Assembly (NCBI RefSeq): GCF_003665065.1 | Contig: NZ_RCHR01000002.1 | Coordinates: forward strand, 372,001-436,000 | DNA: 64,000 bases | From: Oceanobacillus piezotolerans | GTDB taxonomy: Bacteria > Bacillota > Bacilli > Bacillales > Amphibacillaceae | Direction: 5' to 3' | In this document: positions 18,432 through 27,107 of the stretch, piece by piece | Numbering within the stretch: position 1 is the stretch's first letter | Layout: each line of letters begins with the position of its first letter | The notes under the pieces: model-generated | Told to the model about the DNA's origin: nothing | The model's input: the letters and a program-made list of their open reading frames with translations, nothing else | The model's database searches: none | Made by a program: the position numbers and the translations under genes

Positions 18432-20525
18432 TTGGAAAAAACGACAGAACAAATAAATCTAAACAATCCATCTTATTACAATAATCGAGAGCTGAGCTGG
18501 CTGGCATTTAACAAACGTGTTCTTGATGATGCATTTGACACAAGAAATCCGTTAATAGAACGCTTAAAGTTTGTTGCCATCGTATCCTCTAATCTAGATG
18601 AATTCTTTATGGTGCGTGTAGCTGGATTAAAGGATCAAGTGAAGGCTGGATTTAATAAGCCCGAAAACAAAGCTGGATTAACACCAAAACAGCAATTAAG
18701 AGCTATTGGAGAGTTAAACCATGAGAATGTCCGTCAACAATATGAAGGATATAAAAAACTGTTAGGGTTATTAAAAGAAGAAAATGTTTCTATTGTATCT
18801 ATTGAAGATCTATCGAATGATCAAAAAACACAATTAGAGGATTATTTCGATGAACAAATTTTCCCAGTATTAACACCGCTGGCAATCGATGCTTACCATC
18901 CGTTTCCCTTGCTAATGAATAAATCAATTAACCTGATGGTTACTTTACAAGATACAGTGGATATTGACAGCAAAATTAAAACTGCCATTGTACAAGTCCC
19001 TGCTCTTCTTAAACGTTTTATTAAAATTGGAAAAGAAGACAAGTATGTCATGTTGGAAGATACGATTTCCTATTTTCTTCATAAACTATTTCACGGATAT
19101 CATGTTAAATCAGTTAGCGAGTTTCGGATTACCAGAAATGCAGATATGACTATCCATGAGGAAGGTGCAAGAGACTTACTTAAGGAAATTGAAAAAGAGA
19201 TAAAGAAAAGAAAATGGGGAGCTGCTGTTCGCCTAGAAGTCAGAGATGGGAAATATGACAAGAATACGATAAACTTTCTGCTTCATGTCTTGGAAATTCA
19301 TAAGGATGACTTATATATCGTGGATGGTCCTCTGGATTTAACATTTTTATTTGGTTTTATAAATGAAGTAGAACCAAGATATGAGCATCTCATCTATCAA
19401 ACATTAATTCCGCAGCATCCACAAGATATACATGAGCATGAAACTGTCTTTGAAGCTGCAGTAAAAAGGGATATTCTTTTGCATCACCCTTATGAATCTT
19501 TTGAGCCTGTTGTAGAGCTAGTAACAGAAGCCGCAAAGGACCCGGAAGTTTTAGCCATTAAACAGACACTCTATCGTGTGAGTGGAAACTCCCCCATTAT
19601 CATGGGGCTAAAACAAGCTGCAGAAAACGGCAAGCAAGTCACTGTACTAGTTGAACTGAAAGCAAGATTTGATGAGGAAAGAAATGTTCAATGGGCGAAA
19701 GAGCTTGAAAAAGCAGGATGCCATGTAATTTACGGCATGAACTTTTTAAAAACACATAGTAAAATTACGCTCGTTGTTCGTAAACGTGGAGAAAAAATTG
19801 AACGATTCGTTCATTTAGGTACAGGAAATTATAATGATAAGACAGCAGAAATCTATACAGATATGGGAATCATCACAACGAAGCGTAAATTTGGCATAGA
19901 TGCAACGAATTTCTTTAATTATTTAAGTGGATTTACAGAAAAACCCGAATTCAATCATATATCTATGGCCCCATTTGATATTCGAAGAGATTTCTTACGT
20001 TATATGGATGAGGAGATTCATTTCCATAAGAGATTCAGAAACGGTCGCATTATTGCTAAAATGAATTCCTTAACAGACAAGGAACTTATTATGAAGTTCT
20101 ACGAAGCAAGCCAAGCTGGTGTACAAATTGACTTAATTGTTCGGGGTATTTGCTGCTTAAAACCTGGTATTGAAGGCGTAAGCGAGAACATTCGGGTACG
20201 CAGTATCGTAGGTCGTTTCCTTGAGCATAGCCGAATTTATTATTTCTACAGCAATGGTGATGAGCGCATTTTCCTTTCATCAGCCGACATGATGACACGA
20301 AATATGATTAAGCGTGTTGAGCTTTTATTCCCTGTTTATGAGAAGCATAATAAAAAACGAATTAAAGAGGTCCTCGACATCTCATTAGCAGATAATTTAA
20401 AAGCAAGAGAGCAAGCTAATGATGGCACATACCATTACGTACAGCCAAGACCTGGAGAAGAGCTGGTTGACAGTCAGATGACTTTATTTGATATGGCTTA
20501 TAATGTGATGGAGGATGAAGAATAA
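18432..20525 (+). CDS. ppk: Polyphosphate kinase 1
   Basis: The 697-aa enzyme makes polyphosphate reversibly from ATP. The N-terminal signature NRELSWLAFNKRVL (18-31) is diagnostic. The two conserved histidines of the first catalytic domain lie in LKTHSK (H442) and FVHLGTGNYN (H461), 19 residues apart as in known Ppk1 enzymes. The C-terminal domain includes IRVRSIVGRFLEHSRIYYF. TTG start after AAGGGTGATG. Length and motifs are complete. It is the second gene of a ppx-ppk unit and ends at a very strong palindromic terminator. Confidence 0.96.
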   Translation: MEKTTEQINLNNPSYYNNRELSWLAFNKRVLDDAFDTRNPLIERLKFVAIVSSNLDEFFMVRVAGLKDQVKAGFNKPENKAGLTPKQQLRAIGELNHENVRQQYEGYKKLLGLLKEENVSIVSIEDLSNDQKTQLEDYFDEQIFPVLTPLAIDAYHPFPLLMNKSINLMVTLQDTVDIDSKIKTAIVQVPALLKRFIKIGKEDKYVMLEDTISYFLHKLFHGYHVKSVSEFRITRNADMTIHEEGARDLLKEIEKEIKKRKWGAAVRLEVRDGKYDKNTINFLLHVLEIHKDDLYIVDGPLDLTFLFGFINEVEPRYEHLIYQTLIPQHPQDIHEHETVFEAAVKRDILLHHPYESFEPVVELVTEAAKDPEVLAIKQTLYRVSGNSPIIMGLKQAAENGKQVTVLVELKARFDEERNVQWAKELEKAGCHVIYGMNFLKTHSKITLVVRKRGEKIERFVHLGTGNYNDKTAEIYTDMGIITTKRKFGIDATNFFNYLSGFTEKPEFNHISMAPFDIRRDFLRYMDEEIHFHKRFRNGRIIAKMNSLTDKELIMKFYEASQAGVQIDLIVRGICCLKPGIEGVSENIRVRSIVGRFLEHSRIYYFYSNGDERIFLSSADMMTRNMIKRVELLFPVYEKHNKKRIKEVLDISLADNLKAREQANDGTYHYVQPRPGEELVDSQMTLFDMAYNVMEDEE

Positions 20526-20554
20526 ATCAGACTTTTCCTGACGACATAGCAATT

Positions 20555-20595
20555 AAAAAACTTGCTTATAACTGCAGTTATAAGCAAGTTTTTTT
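20555..20595. terminator. Bidirectional terminator, perfect 32-bp palindrome
   Basis: Positions 20559-20590 form an uninterrupted palindrome (AACTTGCTTATAACTG and its complement), with A residues before and T7 after. It sits between the convergent ppk and HesB-like genes. Confidence 0.93.
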
Positions 20596-20598
20596 AAA

Positions 20599-20901
20599 TT
20601 AATGATGATGATGTCCACCTTTAGATGGGTTAGTAATGACAAATCCAGGTTCATCTACGTAAAAGTACTGAATCCAAACTCCATCTAAGAAGTCTTCACG
20701 TGAATCAAGAATAATATCGATGTCCTTATCTGTTTTCACGACTTCATCGTGCTCCCCAGGCGTATCCAAGTCAATGCCATAATGGGCATGGTCACCATGA
20801 ACATGGGAAACATAAACGCGAATCATCTTACCTTCTGCTTCATCTGTTTCTAACATTTTCTTCAATTCTTTTGCTGCATTACGGTTCAATTTTACTTTCA
20901 T
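20599..20901 (-). CDS. HesB/IscA-like protein without cysteines, C-terminal His4
   Basis: A 100-aa HesB-type fold protein similar to the YneR group. It begins VKLNRNAAKELKKML and has VSHVHGDHAHYGIDLDTP in the middle and VDEPGFVITNPSKGG at the end. A true IscA/SufA uses three conserved cysteines to hold an Fe-S cluster or iron; this protein has none. It is instead rich in His, with HVHGDHAH and a terminal HHHH, so metal handling of another kind is possible, which is inference. It is convergent with ppk and monocistronic. Confidence 0.8.
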   Translation of the reverse strand: MKVKLNRNAAKELKKMLETDEAEGKMIRVYVSHVHGDHAHYGIDLDTPGEHDEVVKTDKDIDIILDSREDFLDGVWIQYFYVDEPGFVITNPSKGGHHHH

Positions 20902-21077
20902 TATTTAAAACTCCTTTGCATTATATAATCGGATCACGAATTCATTATTTCCAGTGTACGACTAACTATACCATTTATAGGAGCTGATGCTCAAGCAAGG
21001 AGACTCTTATTATACTTATCTACTTTAGCTACTATCTCATCCATAGAGTACGAATTTAGTTAAGATGATTAAAGAAT

Positions 21078-21542
21078 TTAACCACCCTTCCTAAGGGTAT
21101 CCTTTCTTAAAATGTCATTGAACTCTTTGTTAGAAATCTCTTTTCCATCCATAATATAATATTGCGTCTCTCCTCGCTGTACAATCCAAGCCATCAGAGA
21201 GTCTTCATCTATTTGTGCAACAACTAAGCTCCATTCTCCTTGATAATCCTCATTCAATGCTTGTACAGCTTCCTCCGTCAACTGACTGCTCGTTAATTCC
21301 GTTATATGCATGAGATGTACCCCTTGTCTATTTACGACATCAACATTCAACTTTTCAACTACTTCCGTAAAAGGTTCATTATCCTCTTTATAATCCTCGG
21401 AAAAGTACGATTCTACCAACTCTTTGTCCATTCCAAGAGCCGCTTGGTACATGTCAGTAACAATTCTGGCCGCAGTTGAATGGAAACAGCCACTTAAGAA
21501 TAGAATCGAAATAATTCCACCTATTACCCCCATTTTTTTCAT
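21078..21542 (-). CDS. Small hypothetical lipoprotein
   Basis: A signal peptide ends in LSGC with cysteine 19. The mature part (about 136 aa) is acidic and looks like a compact NTF2-like or DUF4878-type fold: an early helix ARIVTDMYQAALGMD, then strands such as WSLVVAQIDEDSLMAWIV and TQYYIMDGKEISN. No catalytic motif is seen. It is likely anchored at the outer face of the membrane. It is alone in its strand context, with about 176 bp to the HesB-like gene. Family assignment is uncertain. Confidence 0.7.
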   Translation of the reverse strand: MKKMGVIGGIISILFLSGCFHSTAARIVTDMYQAALGMDKELVESYFSEDYKEDNEPFTEVVEKLNVDVVNRQGVHLMHITELTSSQLTEEAVQALNEDYQGEWSLVVAQIDEDSLMAWIVQRGETQYYIMDGKEISNKEFNDILRKDTLRKGG

Positions 21543-21658
21543 TATGGATACTCCTCGTATGATCGTACTTTATTTAGATTGTAAACTATCTTCGGATTAT
21601 TTCAAATCCTGATCTCCACTCGGATATTGTAAGTTTCGAATTTGGACATTTGCCAAAG

Positions 21659-21688
21659 AAAAAAGCCTCATCACTAGGACGAGACCTT
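21659..21688 (-). terminator. Terminator of the ketone-body operon
   Basis: On the minus strand AAAGGTCTC pairs with GAGGCTTT with one bulge and is followed by TTTTTT. It lies about 60 bp after the thiolase stop. Confidence 0.7.
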
Positions 21689-21746
21689 TCTAAGTTTAAT
21701 AGATTTCAAAAGAAGCTAATATAATAGCAACTGGTATAACAGCCTT

Positions 21747-22928
21747 CTATGAAAGGTTCTCCACTACCATCGCGATTCCTTGGCCACCGCCGATGCATAG
21801 CGATGCAACACCATATTTATTGTTTCTGCGTTGTAATTCTTTTAGTAGCGTGTAAAGTACTCTAGTTCCACTAGCACCAATCGGATGGCCAAGTGCAATA
21901 GCTCCGCCATTGACGTTTACTTTATTACGTTCAAGGCCTAACTCTTTTTCTACAGCCAAGTATTGGGAAGCAAAGGCTTCATTAACTTCAAAAAGATCGA
22001 TATCGTCAAGCGATAGATTTGCTTTTTGAACTGCCTGCTTAATCGCTGGTACTGGACCAATTCCCATATAAGCCGGATCGACACCAGCTATTCCCCAGGA
22101 TACAATTCTGGCTAGTGGTTTTAGGTCGTTTTCTTGAACGAAAGATTCGTTAGCTACTACAACAGCACCTGCTCCATCATTAATTCCGCTTGCATTTCCA
22201 CCTGTTACCGTCCCATCTTTCTTAAAGGATGGTTTTAGCTTTGCAAGTTTTTCTACAGTGGTTTCTGGACGAATGTGCTCATCTTCTTCAACCACAATAG
22301 TGCCTTTTCTAGATGATATCTCAACGGGAACAATCTCATCTTTAAAACGACCTTGGCTGCGTGCTTCTGCGGCTCGCATATGACTTAAGTAGGCGTATTC
22401 GTCTTGCTCTTCACGACTTATCCCGTATTTCTCAGCTAAATTTTCTGCTGTTATCCCCATTCCATTTCCAATATACTCATCTGTTAGCGCAGCCCAGAGC
22501 ATATCATCCACTTGTGGCGTCTTTAATTTTGTACCAAAACGGCTTCCTCTTAGTGCATATGGTGACTGGCTCATATTTTCCACGCCACCGGCAATCGCTG
22601 CTTTGCCTTCTCCAAGCATAATCGATTGCGCTGCAGTAACAACTGCTTGTAGACCTGAACCACACAAACGATTTAATGTTAGTGAAGGGCTTTCGATTGG
22701 GACACCGGTTTCGAGCGCAATGTGGCGAGAAACATATGGTGCATTTTTGGCAGAGTGAATGACATTACCTAAAAAGGTAAAATCAATTTGCTCTGCACGT
22801 ACCCCACTACGTTTTAAAGCTTCCTTATATACAGCCACACCTAAATCTAGTGGCTCTACATCTTTAAGACTTCCTCCAAATGTGCCAAAAGGTGTGCGTG
22901 CACCTTCAACTAGATAGACAGATTCCAT
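21747..22928 (-). CDS. Acetyl-CoA C-acetyltransferase (thiolase)
   Basis: 393 aa, a normal biosynthetic/degradative thiolase. The acyl-carrying cysteine is C89 in [11 protein letters not shown]; the second pair is H348 in GHPIGASG and C378 in CIGGGQG. It condenses or cleaves acetoacetyl-CoA. As the last gene of the operon, after the CoA-transferase and 3-hydroxybutyrate dehydrogenase genes, it should cleave acetoacetyl-CoA to two acetyl-CoA. GAGGTGGAG precedes the ATG. The whole pathway from 3-hydroxybutyrate to acetyl-CoA is thus encoded together. Confidence 0.95.
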   Translation of the reverse strand: MESVYLVEGARTPFGTFGGSLKDVEPLDLGVAVYKEALKRSGVRAEQIDFTFLGNVIHSAKNAPYVSRHIALETGVPIESPSLTLNRLCGSGLQAVVTAAQSIMLGEGKAAIAGGVENMSQSPYALRGSRFGTKLKTPQVDDMLWAALTDEYIGNGMGITAENLAEKYGISREEQDEYAYLSHMRAAEARSQGRFKDEIVPVEISSRKGTIVVEEDEHIRPETTVEKLAKLKPSFKKDGTVTGGNASGINDGAGAVVVANESFVQENDLKPLARIVSWGIAGVDPAYMGIGPVPAIKQAVQKANLSLDDIDLFEVNEAFASQYLAVEKELGLERNKVNVNGGAIALGHPIGASGTRVLYTLLKELQRRNNKYGVASLCIGGGQGIAMVVENLS

Positions 22929-22994
22929 GCTTCTCCACCTCAGTTATTCATAATATAGTATTAGCTTTCTAAAAGTCTATCAATCAAAATTTGA

Positions 22995-24431
22995 TTACAC
23001 AAGGCCAAACCATGTGTAAAGCGCGATAACAACAAATACTGCTAGTGTTTTAATAATGGTAATCACGAAAATGTCACCATATGACTGTCTATGCGTTAAT
23101 CCTGTAACAGCGAGCAATGTAATAACAGCCCCGTTATGTGGAAGTGTATCCATACCACCTGATGCCATTGCGACAACACGGTGCATAACTTCAGGTGAAA
23201 TACCCGCTGCAGCAATTGCTTGATTGTATTGATCTGCCATCGCACTCAAGGCAATTCCCATTCCTCCAGATGCAGACCCTGTAATACCTGCGAGTGTACT
23301 CGTCGTCACGGCCCCATTTACAAGTGGATTCGTGAATGTGCCTGAAATTCCATTACTAATTGCGGTAAACCCAGGTAGAGCGGAAATAACTCCCCCAAAA
23401 CCATATTCTGAACCTGTATTCATAACGGCTAATAATGAACCGCCAATACTAGTATTTAGTCCTTCTTTAAGCTTTGACTTTACACGTTTAAAGTTATATG
23501 CAAGTGCGGTAATAATTCCGACAATCAATGCAATTTCTACTGCCCAGATAGAAGCAGTTTTTGCTACATCAATAGAATATTGCTCTAATCCAAGCGCGGC
23601 AAAATCAAATCCATTTGGATACCAACTTGGTATTGCTTTTGTTAAATAATTATTCATTACTGCAACAAGAATAAGAGGAACGAATGCTAAAATCTGTTTT
23701 AATACAGATTGATTCGATTGCATATCTGGAGTAGATTCTTCACTTTCTGCTGCTTCTGCTTTTTCAAGAGCAGCAGCTTCATCTCCAAACCCAAAATAGC
23801 CCTCACCTTTTTTCTTGGCTTGACTCTTTCTCCACTCTAAGTATACTAACCCAGCACCTAAGACAATAATACCACCGATTATTCCAAGCGTTGGAGCAGC
23901 ATAAATGTTTGTCCCAAAGAAAGTGGTAGGAATAACGTTTTGAATTTGTGGTGTACCAGGTATGGCATCCATTGTGAACGTAAACGCACCAAGTGCAATC
24001 GTTGCAGGCATCAATCTCTTAGGAATATCTGCTTGGATAAACAATTGTTTCGCAAAAGGATAAATGGCAAAAACTGCTACAAATAAACTTACCCCACTAT
24101 ACGTTAAGATTGCACCTAGCAAGATAACCGTCAACATAGCCTGTTTAGCACCGATTAAACGAACAATTGTTTTAGCAATAGATTCTGCAATCCCGGACAT
24201 TTCAACAACTTTCCCAAAAATGGCACCTAATAAGAAGACTGGGAAATAGTTCTTAATAAATTCTACCATCTTTTCCATGAATACACCGGAATAAAACGGC
24301 AGAACGTTGGCCGGCTCTATAAAGACAACAGCTAATAAGGCAGCTATCGGCGCGAATAAGATAACAGAATATCCGCGATATGCAGCAGTCATTAGCAGCG
24401 CTAGTGCTACTAAAATAATAATTAAATCCAT
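22995..24431 (-). CDS. GntP-family permease, probably for hydroxybutyrate or acetoacetate
   Basis: A polytopic protein of 478 aa with about twelve hydrophobic segments and GntP-family traits: an early IFGKVVEMSGIAESIAKTIV, the FTFTMDAIPGTPQIQN segment and ASGGMDTLPHNGAVITLLAVT. GntP proteins are H+ or Na+ symporters for gluconate and other hydroxy acids. Its place inside an operon for 3-hydroxybutyrate use, as in the B. subtilis yxjC-scoA-scoB-yxjF group, suggests the substrate is a ketone body or related short hydroxy acid. A cytoplasmic charged loop of Ala/Glu lies near residues 220-245. Confidence 0.87.
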   Translation of the reverse strand: MDLIIILVALALLMTAAYRGYSVILFAPIAALLAVVFIEPANVLPFYSGVFMEKMVEFIKNYFPVFLLGAIFGKVVEMSGIAESIAKTIVRLIGAKQAMLTVILLGAILTYSGVSLFVAVFAIYPFAKQLFIQADIPKRLMPATIALGAFTFTMDAIPGTPQIQNVIPTTFFGTNIYAAPTLGIIGGIIVLGAGLVYLEWRKSQAKKKGEGYFGFGDEAAALEKAEAAESEESTPDMQSNQSVLKQILAFVPLILVAVMNNYLTKAIPSWYPNGFDFAALGLEQYSIDVAKTASIWAVEIALIVGIITALAYNFKRVKSKLKEGLNTSIGGSLLAVMNTGSEYGFGGVISALPGFTAISNGISGTFTNPLVNGAVTTSTLAGITGSASGGMGIALSAMADQYNQAIAAAGISPEVMHRVVAMASGGMDTLPHNGAVITLLAVTGLTHRQSYGDIFVITIIKTLAVFVVIALYTWFGLV

Positions 24432-24464
24432 TTACACTTCCCCCGACATTGAATATTTTAATTT

Positions 24465-25238
24465 TTATTGTGCTGTATATCCACCATCAAGAACGACGGC
24501 CTGACCTGTTACGCCTTTTGCTTTATCGCTTGCTAAGAATAAAGCATAGTCTGCAATTTCCTGTACATCTAATAAACGTTTTTGTGGAACTAAAGGATAT
24601 AGAACTTCTTCTAGAACATTTTCTAAAGGTACGTTGCGATTTTTCGCTAAGTCTTCAAATTGTCCACGAACAAGTGGTGTATCCACATAACCTGGGCAAA
24701 TTGCATTCACGGTAATCCCATGATCCGCTGCTTCTAATGCTGCAACTTTGGTTAAACCAATAATACCGTGTTTCGCACTATTGTATGCCGCTTTTCCTGC
24801 AAATCCAATTAAGCCATTAATCGATGCCATATTCAAAATACGGCCTGAACCTTGTTTTTTCATAATTGGCATTGCATGCTTGATTGCCATAAATGGGCCA
24901 ATTAGCATTACTTTAATCATAAATTCATATTTCTCTGTTGGGAAGTCTTCAATCGATGCAACATGCTGCAGGCCAGCATTATTAAATAGCACATCTAATC
25001 TGCCGTATTTCTCTATAGTTGCATCAATGGCGTTTTTGATATCTTCCTCATTTGTAACGTCACATTTTACCCCTAAACAGTCATAGCCCTCTGCTGTTAA
25101 AATGCTGGTTGCTTCCTTTAACTTTTCTTCATTGACATCCGTAAATACAACCTTTGCCCCGTTCTTCGCAAACTCTACCCCTATCTGATGCCCAATCCCA
25201 CTTGCAGCACCAGTTACAAAAACAACTTTGTTTTCCAT
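24465..25238 (-). CDS. 3-hydroxybutyrate dehydrogenase (SDR)
   Basis: A 257-aa classical short-chain dehydrogenase. The cofactor loop TGAASGIG is at residues 9-16, the NNAG motif at 86-89, catalytic Ser139 and the Tyr152-xxx-Lys156 pair in YNSAK. The KAAYNSAKHGIIGLTKV and ICPGYVDTPLVRGQ stretches are typical of 3-hydroxybutyrate dehydrogenases. It oxidises 3-hydroxybutyrate to acetoacetate with NAD. Starting after AAAGGGGAAG, it lies between the CoA-transferase B and permease genes, consistent with that reaction. Confidence 0.92.
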   Translation of the reverse strand: MENKVVFVTGAASGIGHQIGVEFAKNGAKVVFTDVNEEKLKEATSILTAEGYDCLGVKCDVTNEEDIKNAIDATIEKYGRLDVLFNNAGLQHVASIEDFPTEKYEFMIKVMLIGPFMAIKHAMPIMKKQGSGRILNMASINGLIGFAGKAAYNSAKHGIIGLTKVAALEAADHGITVNAICPGYVDTPLVRGQFEDLAKNRNVPLENVLEEVLYPLVPQKRLLDVQEIADYALFLASDKAKGVTGQAVVLDGGYTAQ

Positions 25239-25287
25239 GAAATATTCTTCCCCTTTTATATTCTACTTCTTTCTTATGTGTGATAGA

Positions 25288-25962
25288 TTAATAAGCATCT
25301 AATTTTAAAGAATCACTAATAGTTAGATTGACACCAGTTGATTTTATGACGTCTTCTTTTGTGAATCCATTTGCAACCTCGACTAAAACCAATCCTTGAT
25401 CTGTCACGTCAATCACTGCTCTTTCCGTAATAATACGGTCGACTACCTTTTCACCAGTCAGAGGCAGCGTGCATGTTTCAAGAATCTTCGGCTCGCCTTT
25501 CTTATTTACATGCTCCATCATAATAACAAGCTTTTTAGAGCCATGGACAATGTCCATTGCGCCGCCCATTCCTTTAATCATTTTGTTTGGAATCATCCAG
25601 TTGGCAAGGTCACCTGTTTCAGAAACCTCCATCGCACCTAGTATTGCTAAATCAAGGTGCCCACCTCGTACCATTCCAAATGATTCGGCACTATTAAAAT
25701 AAGAAGCACCTGTTGCAGCTGTTACGGTCTCTTTTCCAGCATTGATTAAATCAGGATCAACTTCCTCTTTCGTTGGATAAGGCCCAATACCAAGAAGACC
25801 ATTCTCTGAATGAAGGGTTACTTCTTTTCCATTTTCAATATAATTTGCGACCATTGTCGGCATCCCAATCCCCAAATTTACATAGGAACCGCTTTCAATT
25901 TCCCGCTCTGCCCTTCTTGCTATTCGTTCTCTCATTTTCGCTTTATCTAAAACATTGACCAT
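25288..25962 (-). CDS. scoB: Succinyl-CoA:3-ketoacid CoA-transferase subunit B
   Basis: A 224-aa class I CoA-transferase beta subunit. The catalytic glutamate is E53 in [11 protein letters not shown], which forms the CoA thioester intermediate. [12 protein letters not shown] near the start and [20 protein letters not shown] later are family motifs. It works with subunit A to move CoA from succinyl-CoA to acetoacetate. GGGAGG precedes the ATG at good spacing. Unusually, 183 bp separate it from scoA, filled by a structured element; in most related operons the two genes nearly touch. Confidence 0.94.
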   Translation of the reverse strand: MVNVLDKAKMRERIARRAEREIESGSYVNLGIGMPTMVANYIENGKEVTLHSENGLLGIGPYPTKEEVDPDLINAGKETVTAATGASYFNSAESFGMVRGGHLDLAILGAMEVSETGDLANWMIPNKMIKGMGGAMDIVHGSKKLVIMMEHVNKKGEPKILETCTLPLTGEKVVDRIITERAVIDVTDQGLVLVEVANGFTKEDVIKSTGVNLTISDSLKLDAY

Positions 25963-26003
25963 GACGCTTTCCTCCCTTGTTATGCTTCTTGTTTTAGTTG
26001 ATT

Positions 26004-26144
26004 TTCAAAAAGTCCGGTAAAAATGACACTTCGAAATTCTTCGTTGGCTTGCTTTTCCGGTACTCACGTATTAATTGCATACGTTCCGTTCCTCAAAGCT
26101 ACGCCTCCTCGAGTTTCTTGGTCCTTTTTATCCTCCTTTTTGAA
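26004..26144 (-). other. Large nested-stem element between scoA and scoB
   Basis: The minus-strand RNA would fold as nested stems. The outer arms (26125-26144 and 26004-26023) are identical to each other's complement except for a central 5-nt loop. A middle stem pairs GGC and GCTTT (26046-26055 on the plus strand) with AAAGC and GCC (26095-26105). An inner hairpin pairs ACGTAT (26066-26071) with ATACGT (26079-26084). It starts one base after the scoA stop and ends about 40 nt before scoB. From memory it resembles a dispersed intergenic element of Bacillaceae genomes, but I cannot name it. It might process, stabilise or attenuate the message. Confidence 0.75.
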
Positions 26145-26145
26145 C

Positions 26146-26835
26146 TTACGCTTTTAGCGTTAATTTTTCAATCCGCTTTTCCTGCTGCCCCGTAATCAAT
26201 TCTTGTACATAGATGCCTGGCGTATGTATTGTAGCCGGATCTAGTTCCCCAACTTTTACAAGCTCTTCGACTTCAGCAATGGTAATTTTTCCTGCCGCTG
26301 CCATCATTGGGTTAAAGTTTTGTGCTGTTTTATTGTAAATCAGGTTTCCAGCCTTATCACCCTGCGCAGCGCGTATCAAGCTAAAATCAGCTTTCAATCC
26401 CGTTTGCAAGAGATAATCCTGTCCATCAAAATTGCGGACTTCTTTCCCTTCCGCAATTGGTGTTCCCACACCTGCTGGAGAATAAAACGCTGGGATTCCT
26501 GCCCCGCCCGCACGAATGCGTTCTGCTAATGTTCCTTGAGGAACAAGTTCTACTTCCAGTTCACCAGCTAGCACCTGACGCTCAAATTCTTTGTTTTCAC
26601 CTACATAGGAACCTATCATTTTATCAATCTGCTTATTTTGTAATAGCAAACCAAGTCCCCAATCATCTACCCCACAGTTATTAGATATGACCGTTAAATG
26701 CTTCACACCAGAATCCGCTAAAGCGAGTATTAAGTTTTCTGGTATTCCAACAAGTCCAAAGCCCCCAACCATAATTGTGGAACCATCTTCAATTTGTGTT
26801 ACAGCATCCTGAAAAGATGTATAAATTTTTTTCAT
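26146..26835 (-). CDS. scoA: Succinyl-CoA:3-ketoacid CoA-transferase subunit A
   Basis: A 229-aa class I CoA-transferase alpha subunit. The signature DGSTIMVGGFGLVGIPENLI lies near residues 17-36, and the LVPQGTLAERIRAGGAGIPAFYSPAGVGT block follows. It forms a heterodimer or heterotetramer with subunit B. First gene of the ketone-body operon; its ATG follows GAAGGGAGTGG and lies about 20 nt from the expected start of the sigma-54 promoter transcript. The stop codon directly abuts the structured element that precedes scoB. Confidence 0.94.
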   Translation of the reverse strand: MKKIYTSFQDAVTQIEDGSTIMVGGFGLVGIPENLILALADSGVKHLTVISNNCGVDDWGLGLLLQNKQIDKMIGSYVGENKEFERQVLAGELEVELVPQGTLAERIRAGGAGIPAFYSPAGVGTPIAEGKEVRNFDGQDYLLQTGLKADFSLIRAAQGDKAGNLIYNKTAQNFNPMMAAAGKITIAEVEELVKVGELDPATIHTPGIYVQELITGQQEKRIEKLTLKA

Positions 26836-26863
26836 GTTTGCCCACTCCCTTCAATACTATAAT

Positions 26864-26880
26864 AGCAAAAATTATGCCAA
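26864..26880 (-). promoter_or_regulatory. Sigma-54 (-24/-12) promoter of the ketone-body operon
   Basis: The minus strand reads TTGGCATAATTTTTGCT, matching the consensus TGGCAC-N5-TTGCW with exact spacing between the invariant GG and GC. It lies about 30 bp upstream of the scoA ATG. A sigma-54 activator gene lies immediately upstream. Confidence 0.9.
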
Positions 26881-26988
26881 GTTTTATTAAAAAATGATAA
26901 ATTTTCGAAAAACTGCTAATTTCCTTATTAAAACAGTGTCTACCTAACTAGGGAAAATGTCATAATAAAAGAAAAGATAAACCTGTTT

Positions 26989-27004
26989 TTCCATATTTCT
27001 GGAA
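26989..27004 (-). promoter_or_regulatory. Enhancer-like palindrome, copy 1
   Basis: TTCCATATTTCTGGAA, an interrupted palindrome TTCC-N8-GGAA, about 110 bp upstream of the -24 element. It shares the core TTT with copies 2 and 3 and is a likely binding site for the adjacent activator. Confidence 0.7.
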
Positions 27005-27070
27005 TGAAGGAAGTAGTTCAACAGCTTCGAAATGTAATCCCTTTCCTAGGATTGTTTATTTCATCTATCA

Positions 27071-27086
27071 TTCCATGTTTCCGGAA
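27071..27086 (-). promoter_or_regulatory. Enhancer-like palindrome, copy 2
   Basis: TTCCATGTTTCCGGAA. It starts 21 bp (two helical turns) from copy 3 and 82 bp from copy 1. Same interrupted TTCC/GGAA palindrome. Confidence 0.75.
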
Positions 27087-27091
27087 TGCGC

Positions 27092-27107
27092 TTCCGGATT
27101 TACGGAA
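27092..27107 (-). promoter_or_regulatory. Enhancer-like palindrome, copy 3
   Basis: TTCCGGATTTACGGAA overlaps the last codons of the activator gene. With copy 2 it would present two activator dimers on the same face of the helix. Confidence 0.75.
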
